A stretch of DNA of 64,000 nt from Serinus canaria (lineage: Eukaryota > Chordata > Aves > Passeriformes > Fringillidae), in NCBI RefSeq assembly GCF_022539315.1, contig NC_066313.1:24837059-24901058 (forward strand), read 5' to 3'. The notes under the pieces were generated by a model. That model was not told the DNA's origin. It searched no databases and saw nothing but the letters and a program-made list of their open reading frames with translations. Position numbers and translations under genes: made by a program. The first letter of the stretch is position 1. Each line of letters opens with the position of its first letter. Shown here one piece after another: positions 23,801-38,900 of this stretch.

Positions 23801-26800
23801 TGACAGGACAAGAGACAGTGGGCCAATATTTAAACATATGAAACTCTGTCTGAACACAAGAAAACCATGCAGCTGGTGTGTGTGTGAGAGTTAAACAGCT
23901 CCACTGATGAGGTAAAATCCTTGCTCCTAAAGTTATTGAGGTTCCTTAGGAACATGGATGATAATATTGTTTTTTGGAGTTTATCCTCGAAGCATGACTC
24001 TTCCTCAGCAGTTAAACTGAGACACTTACCTGGCAGAATCCAAAAGCTTAGACTGAGGCAGCAGGAGCAAAGGGTTGCCCTGCTCTCCTGAGTGCCACAC
24101 GCCCAGAAGCTTGGGGAGACAATAGCTCCAAGTTCTCCCCACAGTCAAGGTGTCAGGGTTTTGAGTGCACTAATGAGGGCCTCACCTAGAGCCTCCATCC
24201 AAACTCTCTAACCGTGAACCATGAGGCTCCATTTAATATCTGATGCCTCAGCTCCTAGTCCTTGCCTGTGATTATTATGCTGTAGCCATGCCTGTCTCCA
24301 GCTCTGTTGCAGCCACTCTCTTCCATGGTCTGTTGATCTAGGCCCTGACCTGGTGACTGTGTTCCCACCTTGATCTCAGCCCTGCTACAGACTGCATCAC
24401 TATGAGTCCTCTGGCTCTTGTCTGATTCTGGTTACCAGAATCATCAGCCCTGACTTCACAACTTGATTTCAGGCCTACTTCATCACTGCCAGCTTGCCTG
24501 GTCACCTGGACTCTTGCTTGAATCTGGCTACTGTTCAGAGGCTTGCCTTGCTTACCCCACTCAGCAGCTGTGGGACAAGGTCTTGGCTGGTGAGGCCTCT
24601 GCCTTGCCTTGTTATTGTGCCATGCTTCCCTTCCAACTCTTTGTCCCTGAGAGTGTAGCCAGCCCTCCTTGCCAGGGTTACCTTTGCAGTGGCCATCGTA
24701 ATCCACCTGGATCTTGGAGCCGGTGAGGCAGGCGTCACGGTGCAACTCACAGTGGTTCAGGTACGTCTTGCCATTGCTCCCGCACACAGCCCTCTTGTGA
24801 GGCTTGCATTTCTGTGGGAGAGCCAGAGAACACAGCCTTTCACCTGCCTCCTTGGGACAGCTCGGTGAGTCCAACCATGCCCAGCTCAGGAGAAGTCCTT
24901 GGCATAGTCCCCTTGGCCCTGTGTTTGGAACAGGCTAGCTCACCCATCACCACCCCAGAAAAACCCACACAGGGAAGTCTGTGGGTGTGAGTTCAAAGGC
25001 TTCACTTTGTCCCAGTTTCCTTCACCACCAGCATGACAGGAGTCTTTCTGAAAGCAGACCTCTGCAGAGAAATCAGTGCTCAGCATAAACCTGCAACTGC
25101 TGCTCCATGTGCCGTGGCCATGCCTGCCCAGAGGTGTTTTTGTGCCTCTGGTCTCTTCCCTGTGCTTGCTTGGCTCCACTGCAGCTCTCTGCAGACTCTG
25201 CTCCACCCTTCTGCAACCAAATGGCAGAATAAGCCATCAGCCATGAGCAAACAGCACAGCCTACAGCAAAGGAAGAGTTCACCAGTGCCACTGTTCAGGC
25301 TGTGAGCTTCTCTCTTCTGTCCATTTTGGTCTGGCCAAGCCTACCCAGAGTGACAGATTCTCTTCCTACTAACGGGGCATTTCACTCTCCAGTGCCCAGG
25401 CTGGTCATGCCAGAGCTTCAAGCAGAGGGAAGGGGGAACAAAGAGCCACGTGGCCATTCTCAGGAGCCAGGCAGAAATGTTTTGAGGGCACGGAGCAGAG
25501 CGCAGTAGGGAGACATTGTGTCCCTACAGCTGGGAAAGACTCTTTTAATCATCTCTGACTCCCTGCTGGATAAAGCTATTCATCCATACAGCACTCTACC
25601 ACAATTATTTCCATTTTACAAAAGCTGATTTTTAGTAGGGTGCTTGTAACCTCCTCAAACAAGGCACCAGTGAAGGCAGGCTGTCTTGGAGCTCACAGAC
25701 CACTCCCTAGACTGCCCTTCAAAGCCAGCTGCACATCCATACCCCACTGGGCTTTCCCAACAAAAGTCTTCTGTGTGTGTAAAGACCCTAGGCAGTCCTG
25801 CAAGCAACACAGCTGTGAGTCCTAGACCTTATCTACCCTACAGGGCTCTTCCCCACACAACACTGGAAATAGTCCTGCTGTTTGAAGAGCCACTGTGACT
25901 TTGCAGCTGCTTCAAAACAGCCATAGCCTTATTCCATCATGGGATCCTTCCAGTGACAGAAACCCATCTGGGGGGTGATGGTGGTGACACCTGTCACAGA
26001 CACAGAACCTGTGCTGCTCCCATACCTCAATGCAGAGGCAGGTTGGCTCTCCCTTCTCTGTCACTGCACATTCACGCCCAGCTCCACAGAAAACATTGGC
26101 ACAGATCTTAGATTTGCTCCTTGGCTCTTCCTGCAAGATACAAAGTCAGAGACACAAAATACATCATTACCAAGAAGAGTAACAACACAGTTAAAAAAAT
26201 AGCACATTTAACTGTTATCAAGACCAAAAAGGTACCACGGTGTTAAGGTGGGGGTGACAGAACGAGAGAGACATGACTTCAATAGATGGACAGCTCAGAC
26301 AATAAGAAACAGCAGACACAAGAACAAGGGCTACAGTCCCAAGAATACAGGGTTTCCTTCGGGTCATTTCTGGAAAATCACCTGGGACAAGTGGAGCAAA
26401 CATGAGCAAGAGGAAGTCTAGCATGAATGGCAAGAATAATTTTCTCATGTCAAGGACTGCTGTCTTTAAAATTTCTTTTCACAGAGGGTAGGAAGCAGAA
26501 ATGTCTTTGCTTGAGATACTTAGGAAGAAGGTCAACATATCCCTAGAGAAAGGTACAACACAAACAGGCAGAAAAAATTGCCATCAGGCACAAGATAATG
26601 TCCTTGTCACAAAAAACTAACCCATTATCTTGCTTACACTAGTCAAGATCAAACACTTTAAAGGAAGACACTGTCATGGATGAGATAATTATCCAGTAAT
26701 CCTCCCATAATGAAAATTCCTTCCTGGTTCCTGACAGCCTGCAGTTGACTTATGTCTTGCAGCACAATTTATATGCTTGACAGTTTTCTCTTAGCCAAAG

Positions 26801-26933
26801 TCATCACAAGTATTGTTGTTCACATAACTGTCAAATATTTTCTTTTTTTTTTTTTTTTCCTTGGTGTCCCACAGCATTCCTAAACTGGTGACACCCAGTG
26901 TGGAATAGTTCCATAGTTTAATCATGGTTTTGA

Positions 26934-26964
<31 letters not shown>

Positions 26965-29900
26965 ACTTACTTTTATCCATTTAATGCCTTTTTAAATAGA
27001 CTTTTAAAAGAGAAGGTAGTTCCAGGGATCAGACTTTGAAGAGCCTGGCTTAATTCCCTGCTTTGTCATTAATTTCCTTTGTGACTCTCATTTCACCTAA
27101 CATTTTCCACCTGTATGTTGAGTATCTGGTTTATGCCAGCCAACTGGCATCTGCAACAGTTTTGCATCAGAAAGAAGATTGAGGAATGAAGAATAATCAG
27201 TGAGATAAGTCAATCACATCTGCTGTGTTTCTTCCCTCTAATACAAAAATGTTTTTTCACCTTCTCATCGCAGTGTATTCTTCTACTCTGCTCATTTGTG
27301 GCATCTTTTTACCTCCATCATTTACTTTGGAAAATAGCTGATGAAAAAGGAACAGAATTTGTCAGAAGAGTAAGCATTATTGAAAAATGCTGAACACATT
27401 TTTTCCTCCTGTTTCTTCTTTATTCTAGTTTTTGTTTGTTTTGCTTTTAAACCACAATTTCACAGAGAGCTGTGGGCTGCTCTACTGAACAGCCCACAGA
27501 GACAGCCAGATCATTTTCTGAATAACCTTGTCCTGGTCTTCAGAATGGTTTGTTTGCTGGCCTGGTGCACAATTCATCAAACCTGAGAAGGTCTTTTCAA
27601 AGCACTGCAGGAGTCCCTCCAGGTTCACATAGTGACAAACATCTTTTGGATTCTCTGCAGGTGTTCCTATTTTGCTGCTTATTCTGTCAAATACAGTATT
27701 TGGACATGCCAGTCTTAGCTGAGAAATGTATTCCATGTCCCAGGTCTATTCTCCCCATGAAGACAGCATTACCCTTCTGCCTTTTCATCTGCTTTCACAT
27801 TGTTTCTGAGTTACAAGTGACACACCATCCCTTCTACTGCATTCAGCTCTCTCTAGTTGCCTTCCAGTGGAGGGCTGGGGTAAATGAACTGGGCACTTCT
27901 GGGGTGGGATGGAACAATGGGAAAACTTCACTGCACAAAGCAACCTCGTGCAACTCGGGACAGGGAAAAAAGAATAGCTCTTTTTGCAAAATGCACAAGA
28001 AAAACCCAAATTGTCCAAGGCTGGAGTCTGACTTTGGGCACTCACACACCTAAAATGCAATGTAGCTAACAAAGTGCTGATCCATTTCAGGGGTTTTGAA
28101 CAACTTGTCAATCCCTTCAAGCAGTCAAAGACAGAAAAAGCCAGCTGGGCACAGCTTTGACTGGCCACCCAGTGAAGTCTGTAATCCAGGTGCCTGGCAA
28201 TAGATGGCAGTACTCTGCCTCTCCCTTGGACAGGCAGGACTGCCAGCAGCCACCTTCCTGTCCATGCCCTCCAATACCAAGCCTGGCTTTTAGTTCCTGG
28301 CTGGGACTTAGGGCACTGCTATAATGCAGCTGGCCTCAACAAGCATCTGCAGTGCCCAAGCTCAGATTGCTGGACTCCTCTCCCCAAGGGAGATCACTTG
28401 GAAACCCAGTCTCCAAAGTGGCCATCCACAGCTCCCTCCCTGGTAGTGCTAAAGCCCAGGAACCATCCCACAGCTCTTCCACTGGAACTTGGGCTGGGGA
28501 TGCTGGCAGCATGACATCACCAGAACAGTTTCTAAAGACACCCTGCCACCTGGCTAGAAGGCCACATTACTGTGATTTTTCTTATTAATCAAAGCAATAC
28601 AATTTTCTGGTTGCTCTTTCTAATTGCCTTAAGTTGCCCTAGGCTGGCAGGGGGTTGGGGCTGATTGCCACATTCCAGCATGTCTTTCTCCACCTCAGGA
28701 TTCAGCCAGAGGAAGAAATGAAGCAAGCTGCTCTGCCTGCCTGCCCTCTCACTCTGGTCCAGGGTTTCTCAAACCCAGCTGTGGCATACCACAGGGTGGG
28801 AGCTCTTTTTAGCAGCTTCTGGCTGCCTTCCCAGCAAATGTGGGAGTCTCCTGTGCACAACTGACAGTGTAACAGGAACAGAGGTGGATGACTGGATGAG
28901 TACAGTGGGGGTCTGCAAATGAGGCTTTATTATCTCCCAATTCTCTGGTGATCTCCCAGAATCAACCAGCCAAACTGGTTTCTTGTGACAGGTACTCTGA
29001 TCTTACTTTGGATCTTGTCATGTTTGCTTTTTATAAAGCTTCACCTGCTGGAGTCATGTGAGTGAGGATGGCAGCTGCCACTTTAATATTAAATAGCCCA
29101 TCCTTGCACCTTCCTTGTAAAAGCTTAAAAATATAAACCACAAATTTTTAAAATTTAAAATTTAAAAAAAAATACTCCACACTGTTTCAACATCATTGCC
29201 CTTAAATTAATTAAGATCAGGATTTGCTGTAATCACAGCTTTTACACTGCTTTGTCTCTGAGAGCTGCTGCTGCCTTTTCTGTCATCCTGTGCTTGGGAA
29301 GTGTCACCTGTTCCAGTCCACAGCGCGCGCGGGCAGGCGGAAGGGAAAGAGCAGAGAGTTGTTATTAATTGCTGCATGGTGGCATTCCCACTGCGAGCCT
29401 TGGCAAGGCAGTTCCTCTCTTCTGCCTCGAGTGAGGTGCCCAAGCTCTCTCTCTCTCTTTCATGTACTCCTCTGCTGCCCAGAGAGCAAGTGGGAAGGTG
29501 TAAAAGCAGCCAGGATGAAGCCAGGGCAGGAGCGCCTGTGCCTTTGGAAGGTCTGCCACAGCACAGAAGCACTCTGACTCTTCACCCTGCAGGGGCACGA
29601 CCTTCCCAGACATCTTCTCTGGCAAAGACCATGGAGAAAGCTGTTCTCAACAGCTCAAGGGCCAGAAATTCAGGGCAGCTGGGTAGTGTCATGTACGCAT
29701 AGCCCAGCTTGTCCACTGAATGGGGATGGGAATGCACAATGATTTTGGAGGGCTGGGAAGTATAACCCTGTGGATGAAGGTTCTTGCATGTTAACAGGCA
29801 AACACTAAGCAGAAGACCTGAGCTGACAGTGCAGAGAGTCACATGCAATGCCTCTGCCTCAGCTGTTGTCTCCTGAGGAGCAAGGAGGAAAAAGACATTT

Positions 29901-32900
29901 CCAAGGCACCCGCAGGCGAGAAAGCCAGAGGCAATGCCAGCGGTGAAGGATCACCATGGCAACCAGCAATGCAGGGCCTCAAGGTGGAGAGCTAAAATTA
30001 GGCAGTGGAAAGGGCTGTTTCTCATCTCTGGCAGCATCTGGTGCTGAGAAGTTGGACCCCCAACACAGAGTAAGCACAGACATCCGGAGCATTTCCGAGT
30101 CCCTGCCTGCACCCGGCTGTCCAGGACCGAGTGTAACTTGACACACCACACAGTGCCAGGTCTGCACAGGATCCCAAGGTCCTACCAGGTGCTGTGCCTG
30201 CTCTGCACTGGTGGGACTGCATGGAAACAGGTGCAGTGTCTGCAGTGAGATATGAGTGATTGTACACATGACAGAAAAGAGGTATCACGGCTTCTTGCCT
30301 TTGCAAGGGAACTGCCCGCTGCAGCTCTCCCTTGGCTGCCTCCTCCCCTGGCCCCTATTGAGCCATGACTGTCTGGTGTCCCTTGGTGGGAACTGGGACT
30401 TTCCCAACCAGCCTGTGAAAGTTGAAACCACGAACAATTCAATGACAAAACACCTCTGTAAGGAAGAACAAGCTTCCATCTGCAAAGAAGAGCTGTGCAT
30501 GCAGCTCCATGTCCAAAGTGCCCTAGTGCCCGAAGAGAGCGGCAGGGATTACTGCCATTATACACATTCTGGGAAAGAAGCAGAAAGATTGCCCTGCTGC
30601 TAGGTAGGGAGTTAATGTGCTTCACAACAACCTTTCATACTGCCTTGCTTTCTGCATATCTTTCCACATAAAATCTCCTCTTTGAGATCTCAAAAATCTT
30701 TTTCTCAGCATCCAATACTGCATTGGAGATATAGCACCTACTGTCCTGCTCCTATTGATACAAGTAACAACCTTTTCTGGTATCAGCAGGGAGGGCAAGT
30801 CTTTTCTCCTTTTGGCATCACTTTCTGGAAATACATAAAATTACTTGACCCCCACATAATGCTCTGTGCTGTTTGATGTAAAATCAGGGTTTTGTGGTTT
30901 TGCCTTGCGTGATGCGCACAGAAATCAAAGTGCTCTAAAGCTGGAGCACTGAAAACTCCTAGGGGAGGCCATCCCATGTATTATACAAACTTGAGTATTA
31001 CACAGAGAAGGCAAAACTAAAGGGCACCAAAATGATGTCTGGGATTGCAAGACATGCACAGATTCTCATGCCTCAGGGAAGGCAGTAGCAAAAGCTGGCT
31101 GCAAGTTTTCAGATATAATCAGTACAATTCACAGTGGACTCCCCTCCATGCAGCAGAGAGAAATAAGCTGTGCAGCTACATATTTCTGCCAGTCCTCCCT
31201 ACATCTTCACATCGACATCCCTTTTGCCTGTTCCCTGCCACAACTAACAGGGGACTAGGGATGTAAGGGATCTCTGAACATGCCAAGGTGCTACCCATAA
31301 ACTGCATAGCCTGCATAATTTCTAAACCATTTCTAATCCAGCCATGAAATCTAGCACCTTGTCTGGCTGTTGTCTTGGCAATGTCTGCTTTTGAATGCAG
31401 AAAAATTTGGAAACACGAGGCAGTAGGTTAATGGTGCAGAAAGCTGAGATAAGCTATGTCTCCTGAATCCCAAACTTTCCTCCTCTCCTGTTGTGGAGAT
31501 GGGAGGAAGAAGCACTATATTGTGCTGCAACATTCAAAAAGAGAGGGCTGGGCAGCAGAGCAGCTTGGGGGGGAGCCAGGAAAATTTAGCAACTCCTGTG
31601 CAGGGATGGCACTGAGAAAGCATTTAGCTCATGCATTTCAATCCGTTACCCAAGTGTTTCTCCAGTTCTGTCAGCAGCAGTGTCCTCCTGCAGACGTCCA
31701 GAGAGAGCAGATCCCATGTTCACTGGAGAGCACGAAGGGGCAGCCAGCTTGTCACCTCTGGTCATTTGTGCAGCTGGCTCTGGCAGCATGTTTGTCCCGT
31801 TGTTCTGGTTTGCAACTAACAAGCAAAGCACTTGTTCCTCCCTGCAAACCTGACCCAATTCCTGGGGCAGCTCCCTGGATCTACTAACACTCTGGTGTGA
31901 TGGGGTGGAAATTTGGCAGCAGTATAAACTGAGCAGATTAGCGTGAAACAAGCAGGCACCCCTGACACTGAGTTTGCCATAAATAGATAGGTAAGGTGAC
32001 CATTACAGTTTTCCTTCCTTTGGGCTACTGCCTCAGGCTGAAAGAAAATCCACACAAATTATCTTAAATTTTTACTTGGAAGGATTGAGTTTCATTTAGC
32101 AAAAATAAGACAGTGATAAGCATAGCAAGTGGGGATTGAATCATGCTATTCCCAGTTCAGCTCTCCAAAAAAACCAGACATCATCAGGACAATCCCAGGA
32201 CATCATCACTATTGGGATGGTACAGTAGGCTGTGGAATAACACATACTCTACTCTGGAAGGAAACCTCCTGTCAGAGGTTGCTGTACACACTGGTGCAGG
32301 GTCATCTCTTGAACGCTTCTTTTGGTCTGGTGTTATCTGGACTCAGAGTGGCACCCTCTGGAACTCCTCCCTCCCCTGCTGCAGGAGTTCCCCACCAGTC
32401 TCTGGAAGGCACATGGTACATATCCTGCTGCTCACACCAGCGAAGGTGTTGCTAGGCAGCTGGAAAGGCTCAAAACCACGCGATCCCTGAGCTAGGTAGT
32501 TAAAAGAGAAGAGATGTTTGTCAGGCCAAGGGAGTGTGACCAGCTATATTTGACAATGTTCCCAATGCTAACAATATCCCATTTGAAGGGTGTCAATATG
32601 GGGTCCGTGCTGGATGCAGAGGGGTCCAGTGCCATTTAAACTGCAAGATTCCCCCTCCCCCAATTCCTAAAGCCACCCTGCGAGCAGCAGAACTAATGAA
32701 GGCCAGTTTCCAACAGCTCTCTCTGCATGGCCTGTCTGTCAGCCAGTTACAGGGCAGCTCATGGACTCCTTCCTCAGGGGAGGTCTTCACAGGCCCCTCT
32801 CATTAAGGCAGTCACCTAGAGTCACACAACCAGCTGGATCCCATTATCTCAGAGGCCTCCACCGCTTTATCAGCTGTGCCGGAAACAGGCCCATAGATTC

Positions 32901-35900
32901 AAGGCTTGCTGGAGGCCAGAGACAGGCAGGCAGACACAGACAGCCTGCTGACATTGCTTTGCTTCCTTAGGGAACCAGGCAGTAATTCCTTTGCAGAGCC
33001 CCACACAACACTTCTCTGGCTCAGCCTCTCCTCTTGACAGACTCAATGTCACTGCTGTTTGCAGTCCTGAGGACAGATTCTCACTCCAGCCCCCTGCTAT
33101 GAATCCAGGCCCCCTACTGTCTCCCTGCCACTGACCCTTGTGCTTCCACTACAGCATTTCCTTTGTGTTGGAAGACAGACCCCATCTCACTTCTGCCCCC
33201 TCAGAGATTCCATCACAAGGGTATTTGAGCCAGCTTCAATCAAGGGTTGTGAACAGCGATCTGGATACAGTGTCAGGAGCTATTGCACTCCCTGTGGGAT
33301 GCCTGCCATGGAGGAGAGCATGTGCCCTAATCCACCAATCCACACACCTAGACATCAGCCAACCCCTCTTTCAAATACTTTGCCCCAATCTCTTTCTATT
33401 CTCAACTGACACATAGGACTGGCTCTCTTAAAGCATCACACCAAATGCAACCCCTTAAAGGCTTTTGAATGCTTGTGAGATGAATATTTAATGGCAGCTG
33501 ACTTTGCTCTTGGGAAAAAGCCAGACCATACATCTCTGCACATGCTGGGAATCAGGGCGTGTTCCCAGAAAATCTGGATGCAGAGAAAAGAAGGCAATAG
33601 TGGAAAGGAACTGCAACTCCCAGAGCTCAGAGGAGGTTCCCTCTCTGCAAGCCCGTACCTCACCCATTTGTGCGAGACCCTCCCTGACTTGCTGGCTGCT
33701 CAGTCCAGGATCCATGGATCAGATGTGTCCCTCATATGAGCATTAAGCAGGAAAGAGGCTGAGGCTCTGAGTGACCTCTGTGATAAAGGGGCCCATCAGG
33801 TCAGTGACCTCTATGTTAAAACAACGTGGAAAAACAACATGGCTCATGAAAACCTGCTTGTAGGAATTCATCCCTGACTCTGTCAAGGAAATGGAGATGA
33901 AGATGTCTGATGCTTGTACTAATACTAAAAAAGACTGCCTGGGCAGCATTGCCTTGCAGACATTGGCAGGATGGATACAGAGCTCCCGCTGAACCCTGTG
34001 GAGACATGGCCTGGATTGCTGGCAGGGAGAGCAGCCCTCACACACCAGCCATGGCTTTCTCATGACCCACAGAGAACAGGCAGAAGTTGGTGCCTGCACA
34101 GAAAGGGAAGCAAGAAGTGGGAAGAAGGAGGGTTTTCTCCCCACAACCTAATCAAGAGCAAAAAGGCATCTGCCAAACAGCTGATGTCTCTTAAAGTGCG
34201 ATGCTGCTAAAACAGTTCCGGAGCCAGGCACACCTCTTGGGGACTCCGCTGTGCAAGGACTCCGTTTTCCCTTTTAAGCTGGAAGGAATGTCTGTGCTCT
34301 GGCCCCCACAACCTCATATTTTCCACCACAAGGCAATGACCGGTGAGGCCCCTTTAGGGGAACAATGACATGAGAGTCTAGGGAAGAGGAAATCGCTCCT
34401 GCAAACAAGTCTGGAAAATGGCTGCTAGAAGGAAGGGAGCTTGCATCTGGCAGCACTCTCATTCCTGCAGCCTCTCTGCTGCTCAGGCAAAAACACTCCT
34501 TATACTCACAGCTTCAAAAGTGTCATGGCCCAAATCTGCACTTCTCTCAGCACTGTTCCCTCCACCCATCCCTACAGCACCTCTGGAAGAAGGAGTTTGA
34601 TTCCCTTCTGCTGCATCATGTGGTGAAATTGCCAATTTTTCCACAACCACTGGGATCTTTCTTACTAGTGTTGGTCCCAGCAAGGCATGGAGACAGGAGT
34701 TCAGAGTGTGACTGATTTGTGCGTACCAAACCAGCTGAAGAGGCTTCAGCTGTAAGCAAAGCAGAATCAGTCCCACAGGAGGGGAGGATGTGATGCTCTG
34801 CTGCACCATGGTTCTTAGAGGGAGGAATCAAGTTAATCACATCATATTTGGATAGAAAAATAACCCTCACACACAGGAAAGCATCTCAGTGCACGTGAAA
34901 GGGCCTAACTGAAGTTAGTCCCACAGGGCCTCATGGATGAGATTGCTGTCACCCTCTCATGTGACAAGACTGGAAAGGAAAGGCTCAAGGTGCAAGACTT
35001 GCTCAAGAATGACCAGAAGACAGCAGCTCAGCTCCCTCTGCTCTCTGGTCTGAAGCCAGGACCACTTCTCTGAGTGATGCACCAGTTACACTCTTCACTG
35101 GGGCATGATTCTTCTTCCCATATCCTGAGTGCCCTGGGCCAGGCTCTACTTTGCCATGGCTGAGCTCCTAGGAATCACAGTTCTCCATCCTATTTTGTTT
35201 AAAGCAAAAATAAGAACAAGACCAGCACTGACTTCTGAATTCCAACAGGAGGGTGATATTCTGTATGTCACAGCACTTACGAGTTGGCAGAGGAAGCCTT
35301 TGACAATGGAGGATGAAGGAGGAAGATGAGGACTTCACCCTCAGGGCCTCCACACCAGAGAAGAGCTGTGCACCACAAACTATTGCTAGCAACTAAACAT
35401 AGCTGCCATCACCTCTCTCTCTCTCTCTATGCACACCCAGGCTCAGCTGTAAAAGGGAGGTTTTTCTGACAGATGGCATTTCCCCAAAGGTGTATGCTCC
35501 TTCCTTCATCTGCCCCATTCTGAGGTACACTGACACTGCTGCCTGCCCCCACACCCATTACCCAGTCTGAGGCAGTTTGTGCCATACACAACCTCAAATG
35601 TTCCTTTTTCAGCCCCATAATCTGTGTTGACCCACAGCTCATTCTGTATCATGGCAGTTCCTCTTTTTTCATCCTTCATTCCCCTAATTTCCCACAATCT
35701 GAAGTCCTGCAAATTTTACTGGTCCTGCCAGTAAGTTTTGTTGCCTCTTTTTTTGACCAGGATGATTTATTTCTGAATGGAATCCAAATCTGGCACATTT
35801 CTCAGCCATCACCTGGCTCCAACAGAGAGAAGGAAAGAGTGAGCTAAAGCAGTGGGAGGCAAGTTAGAATTTACAACCCTATGGCATATTCACACCCCTT

Positions 35901-38900
35901 CCAGTAACTGGATACACAGGAGGAATGTAGATTGCAGGAAATGCTGAGGTTTACCAGCAGCCTCCAGCTTCTTGTGCAAGAGTCCTCAGTGGTTTTGTTC
36001 CCCTCAGTGGGATGGGAATCCAACTGCAATGGATTTGATGATCCCTCTTCCCAGCTCTATCCCTTAGTCCTTCTTTTCTCTCCTTCCACCACGGCACATT
36101 TCAAAAAAAGCAATGGAAATCGCTGTGTGACGGGGGGGAAACACTGAGTCAGCCTCAGTGTGGGAGAGTAAGAACAGAGCTGGACATAAGCCAGTTCTGT
36201 ACTTCCCATTTTCTAGCCTTGCTCAAGGATTTGCTCAGCTCCTTGTTAATGCAGAGCAGCTTCGGGTCTGCTCTACCCAATGGCACTGCTGGACATGGCT
36301 CTGCAAGAGTGAGTCCCCAGGACACAGTGCTCTGTCACAGTCATTTCTCTCCTTTGAAGCTTCTCTACTTCATGCAGTCATGAAATCCCCTTTACACAGT
36401 GAGAACAGTGAGGAAGGCTCAGAAAACCCCTCCTTATTAGGCATTATTTTGTGTAGACAGCTTTTATTGGTCTGTGGTATTGAGAGAACATCCATCCCCT
36501 TACTGAAATCATATAGCTGGGAATGGTTATCAGACTAACAGGAACACCTGAAAATAGAAGTGAAGTAAGGTGAATATGGAAGAGAGGAAAAGTTTGGGTA
36601 GACTGTGGAAGTAACCTGCAGTCTGCTCATCACTGGTGCTCCTGCCAAAAAAGGCATGGCTCCATCCAAGGTTAAACTGTGCCCCTGTAGCCAGAGGGAG
36701 CTGAAGGGAAGTCTGCCAAAGCTCTACCATACTGCAGCCTGCAAAATGCAAACTAGGATTTCAGGAGATGACCTGACAACTGGCAGGTGTGTGCACCTAC
36801 TGATTAGTATTGGAAAGAGGAGAGAAAAAAACTCTGCTGTAAAAACTAACTGAAAATCCTGGCTGAAACTGGGACATTGGGAAGGCTGCAGGGATACACA
36901 GGGAGAGTTGTGTGTGTTCACTGCTCTCAGAAACATCACATCAGCAATAAGCAAATCCTATTAAACTGCAAGGGCAGTCACCCCAGAGCCCCACATTGAG
37001 ATCAGGGAGTAGCAATGTTGGGCTATGTGGGATCCAGAACAAGGGGAACTGTGACCCAAGTTATGATCAGCACATTCTTTTCAGCTTCAACTGTCCCTGT
37101 TATCCTTCAGAAAGCCTTCAGTCAACTTATCAGCACCTGAAACCATCCCTGTGAAGTGCTAACACCATTTCATGCCTATCCTCAAGAGATTTCTGTGGTA
37201 GGGAAAGCTCTGTAAGTCTATGACTTACACTTAATGACTGACCTCTTCACTGAGACAGCCAAGAGGAAGCTCTGATAAGGCAAGAAAGCCATGAGAAAAC
37301 TGGCAGCATCACTATGAAATAGGCTACAAAATAGAGTCACTATGGAAACTGCCGTTGGAAGTTGGAAGGACAGAAAAAAACTTTCTAAAGTCCAAGGGTT
37401 TCCAGCCTTCCCATGGATGCCCCAAGGATGGGTGTCTCTCCAGGCTATCAGCACCACAGCCAACAGTGGCCCCTTTGCCCCTGCACTGCTCCCTGCAGCT
37501 TCTGCTGGACCCAATGTCACTCAAGAAGATTGGCTTTTTCTTAGGCAAGCTGCTTGTGCTTACACTGATGTGTCCTCATGGGTCCTCCACCTCATTTCTG
37601 ATTTAACACAGCCTAAACAGAAGGGGAACGAGAGATAGTTATGTTGTGTGGACTAACAGTGAGGAAGCTGGATGCTATTTCCCCCAACACCCCTCCTGAC
37701 CTGTTAGCTTATGATGTGTTGCTTGGAAGATACACTAGTCACAACCACAATCCCCCTCCCAGCAGAGGAGTAGTATATAAAATGAAGGGGAAAATGAAGC
37801 AAACAACTTCTGCTGTGCTCATTAGCAATGGCACACCCCATACCCACACGTGTAGTCTTGGGGAACCAGACTCAGTCACACCACTTCTGCCAGAGCAGAG
37901 CTTCCCTTATGTCCCCATGGCTGACAGCACAGACTTGGCAGCATTTGCAGCCCAAAGGCAATTCTGTGATTAAGAAACAAGAGAAGTGACCATTGATTTC
38001 CTATAACTCCTAAATAAGGCCGGGTAACACTTTTCAGACAGAGACCTAATTCACTAGGAAATGCAATTTGAGGTAGACCAAAACTATTTGGAAACTTGTG
38101 CCTAGTTCAGGGAACAGCTTTGATTCCAAAATGATTTCTAAGATGAAGTGAACTTTTTTCCCTCTCTTATTTTTAAATATATTTCAGGAGGTTATGTATG
38201 TATGCTTAAAGGTCAAAAAAAGCAAAATAAAAACATGTTTTGATAAGCTTAGCAACTTTGTTTGCCCAGCTATTTTTTTCTGTTGGAAATAAAACATGAA
38301 TTTCAACTCACCTAAAATGCAATTTTTGAGTTGACTCTCTGATTCAGCTAGGAAATTAAAAAAACAAAACCAACAAGTTATTCCAATGGCTTTATTCCTA
38401 TAACATTGTTATTTGGTGTCTAAAACAACCTATTCTTCTAATTCTTTCATCTCCTTCCATCTGGCTCTTTGTGACTGTGTCTGGAAATAACGAAGAAATG
38501 TTGCAGACATTACTCTTCCTCTCTCTCTGCAACCATGGAATTTTTTCTTGTCTAGTTGGGAAGACTTTGGATGCCGACTCCCATGTCTCGACTTTCAAAA
38601 ACAAACAAACAGAAAAATAAAGCCACATCTCCATTTGGTGGTTATGAGAACCCAGAGAGATGCTGCTTCAGGGAAGGCATCCCCTCCTCTCAGCCACTCC
38701 AGCAAAGCCGTGATTTAATGAGGCAGCTCCCAGTCCAAACTGTACCAGGGCTGCAAACCCCGTTCCTGCTCTGCTCCCCTCTCAAACACTTGGTCCTGCT
38801 GCATTCCTCCTCATCCTTCAGACCCCCGTGCCTGCCTCCTGAGACACACAGTGAGTGCTGCAGCTGTCAGCAGAGGAGGATATCACTGCCTTGCTGGCAC

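Noticed and set aside
24338..24874. Single 178-codon frame that includes the Kazal exon
   Set aside because: Only codons between 24811 and 24682 belong to FSTL1. The rest is intron on both sides that happens to stay open.
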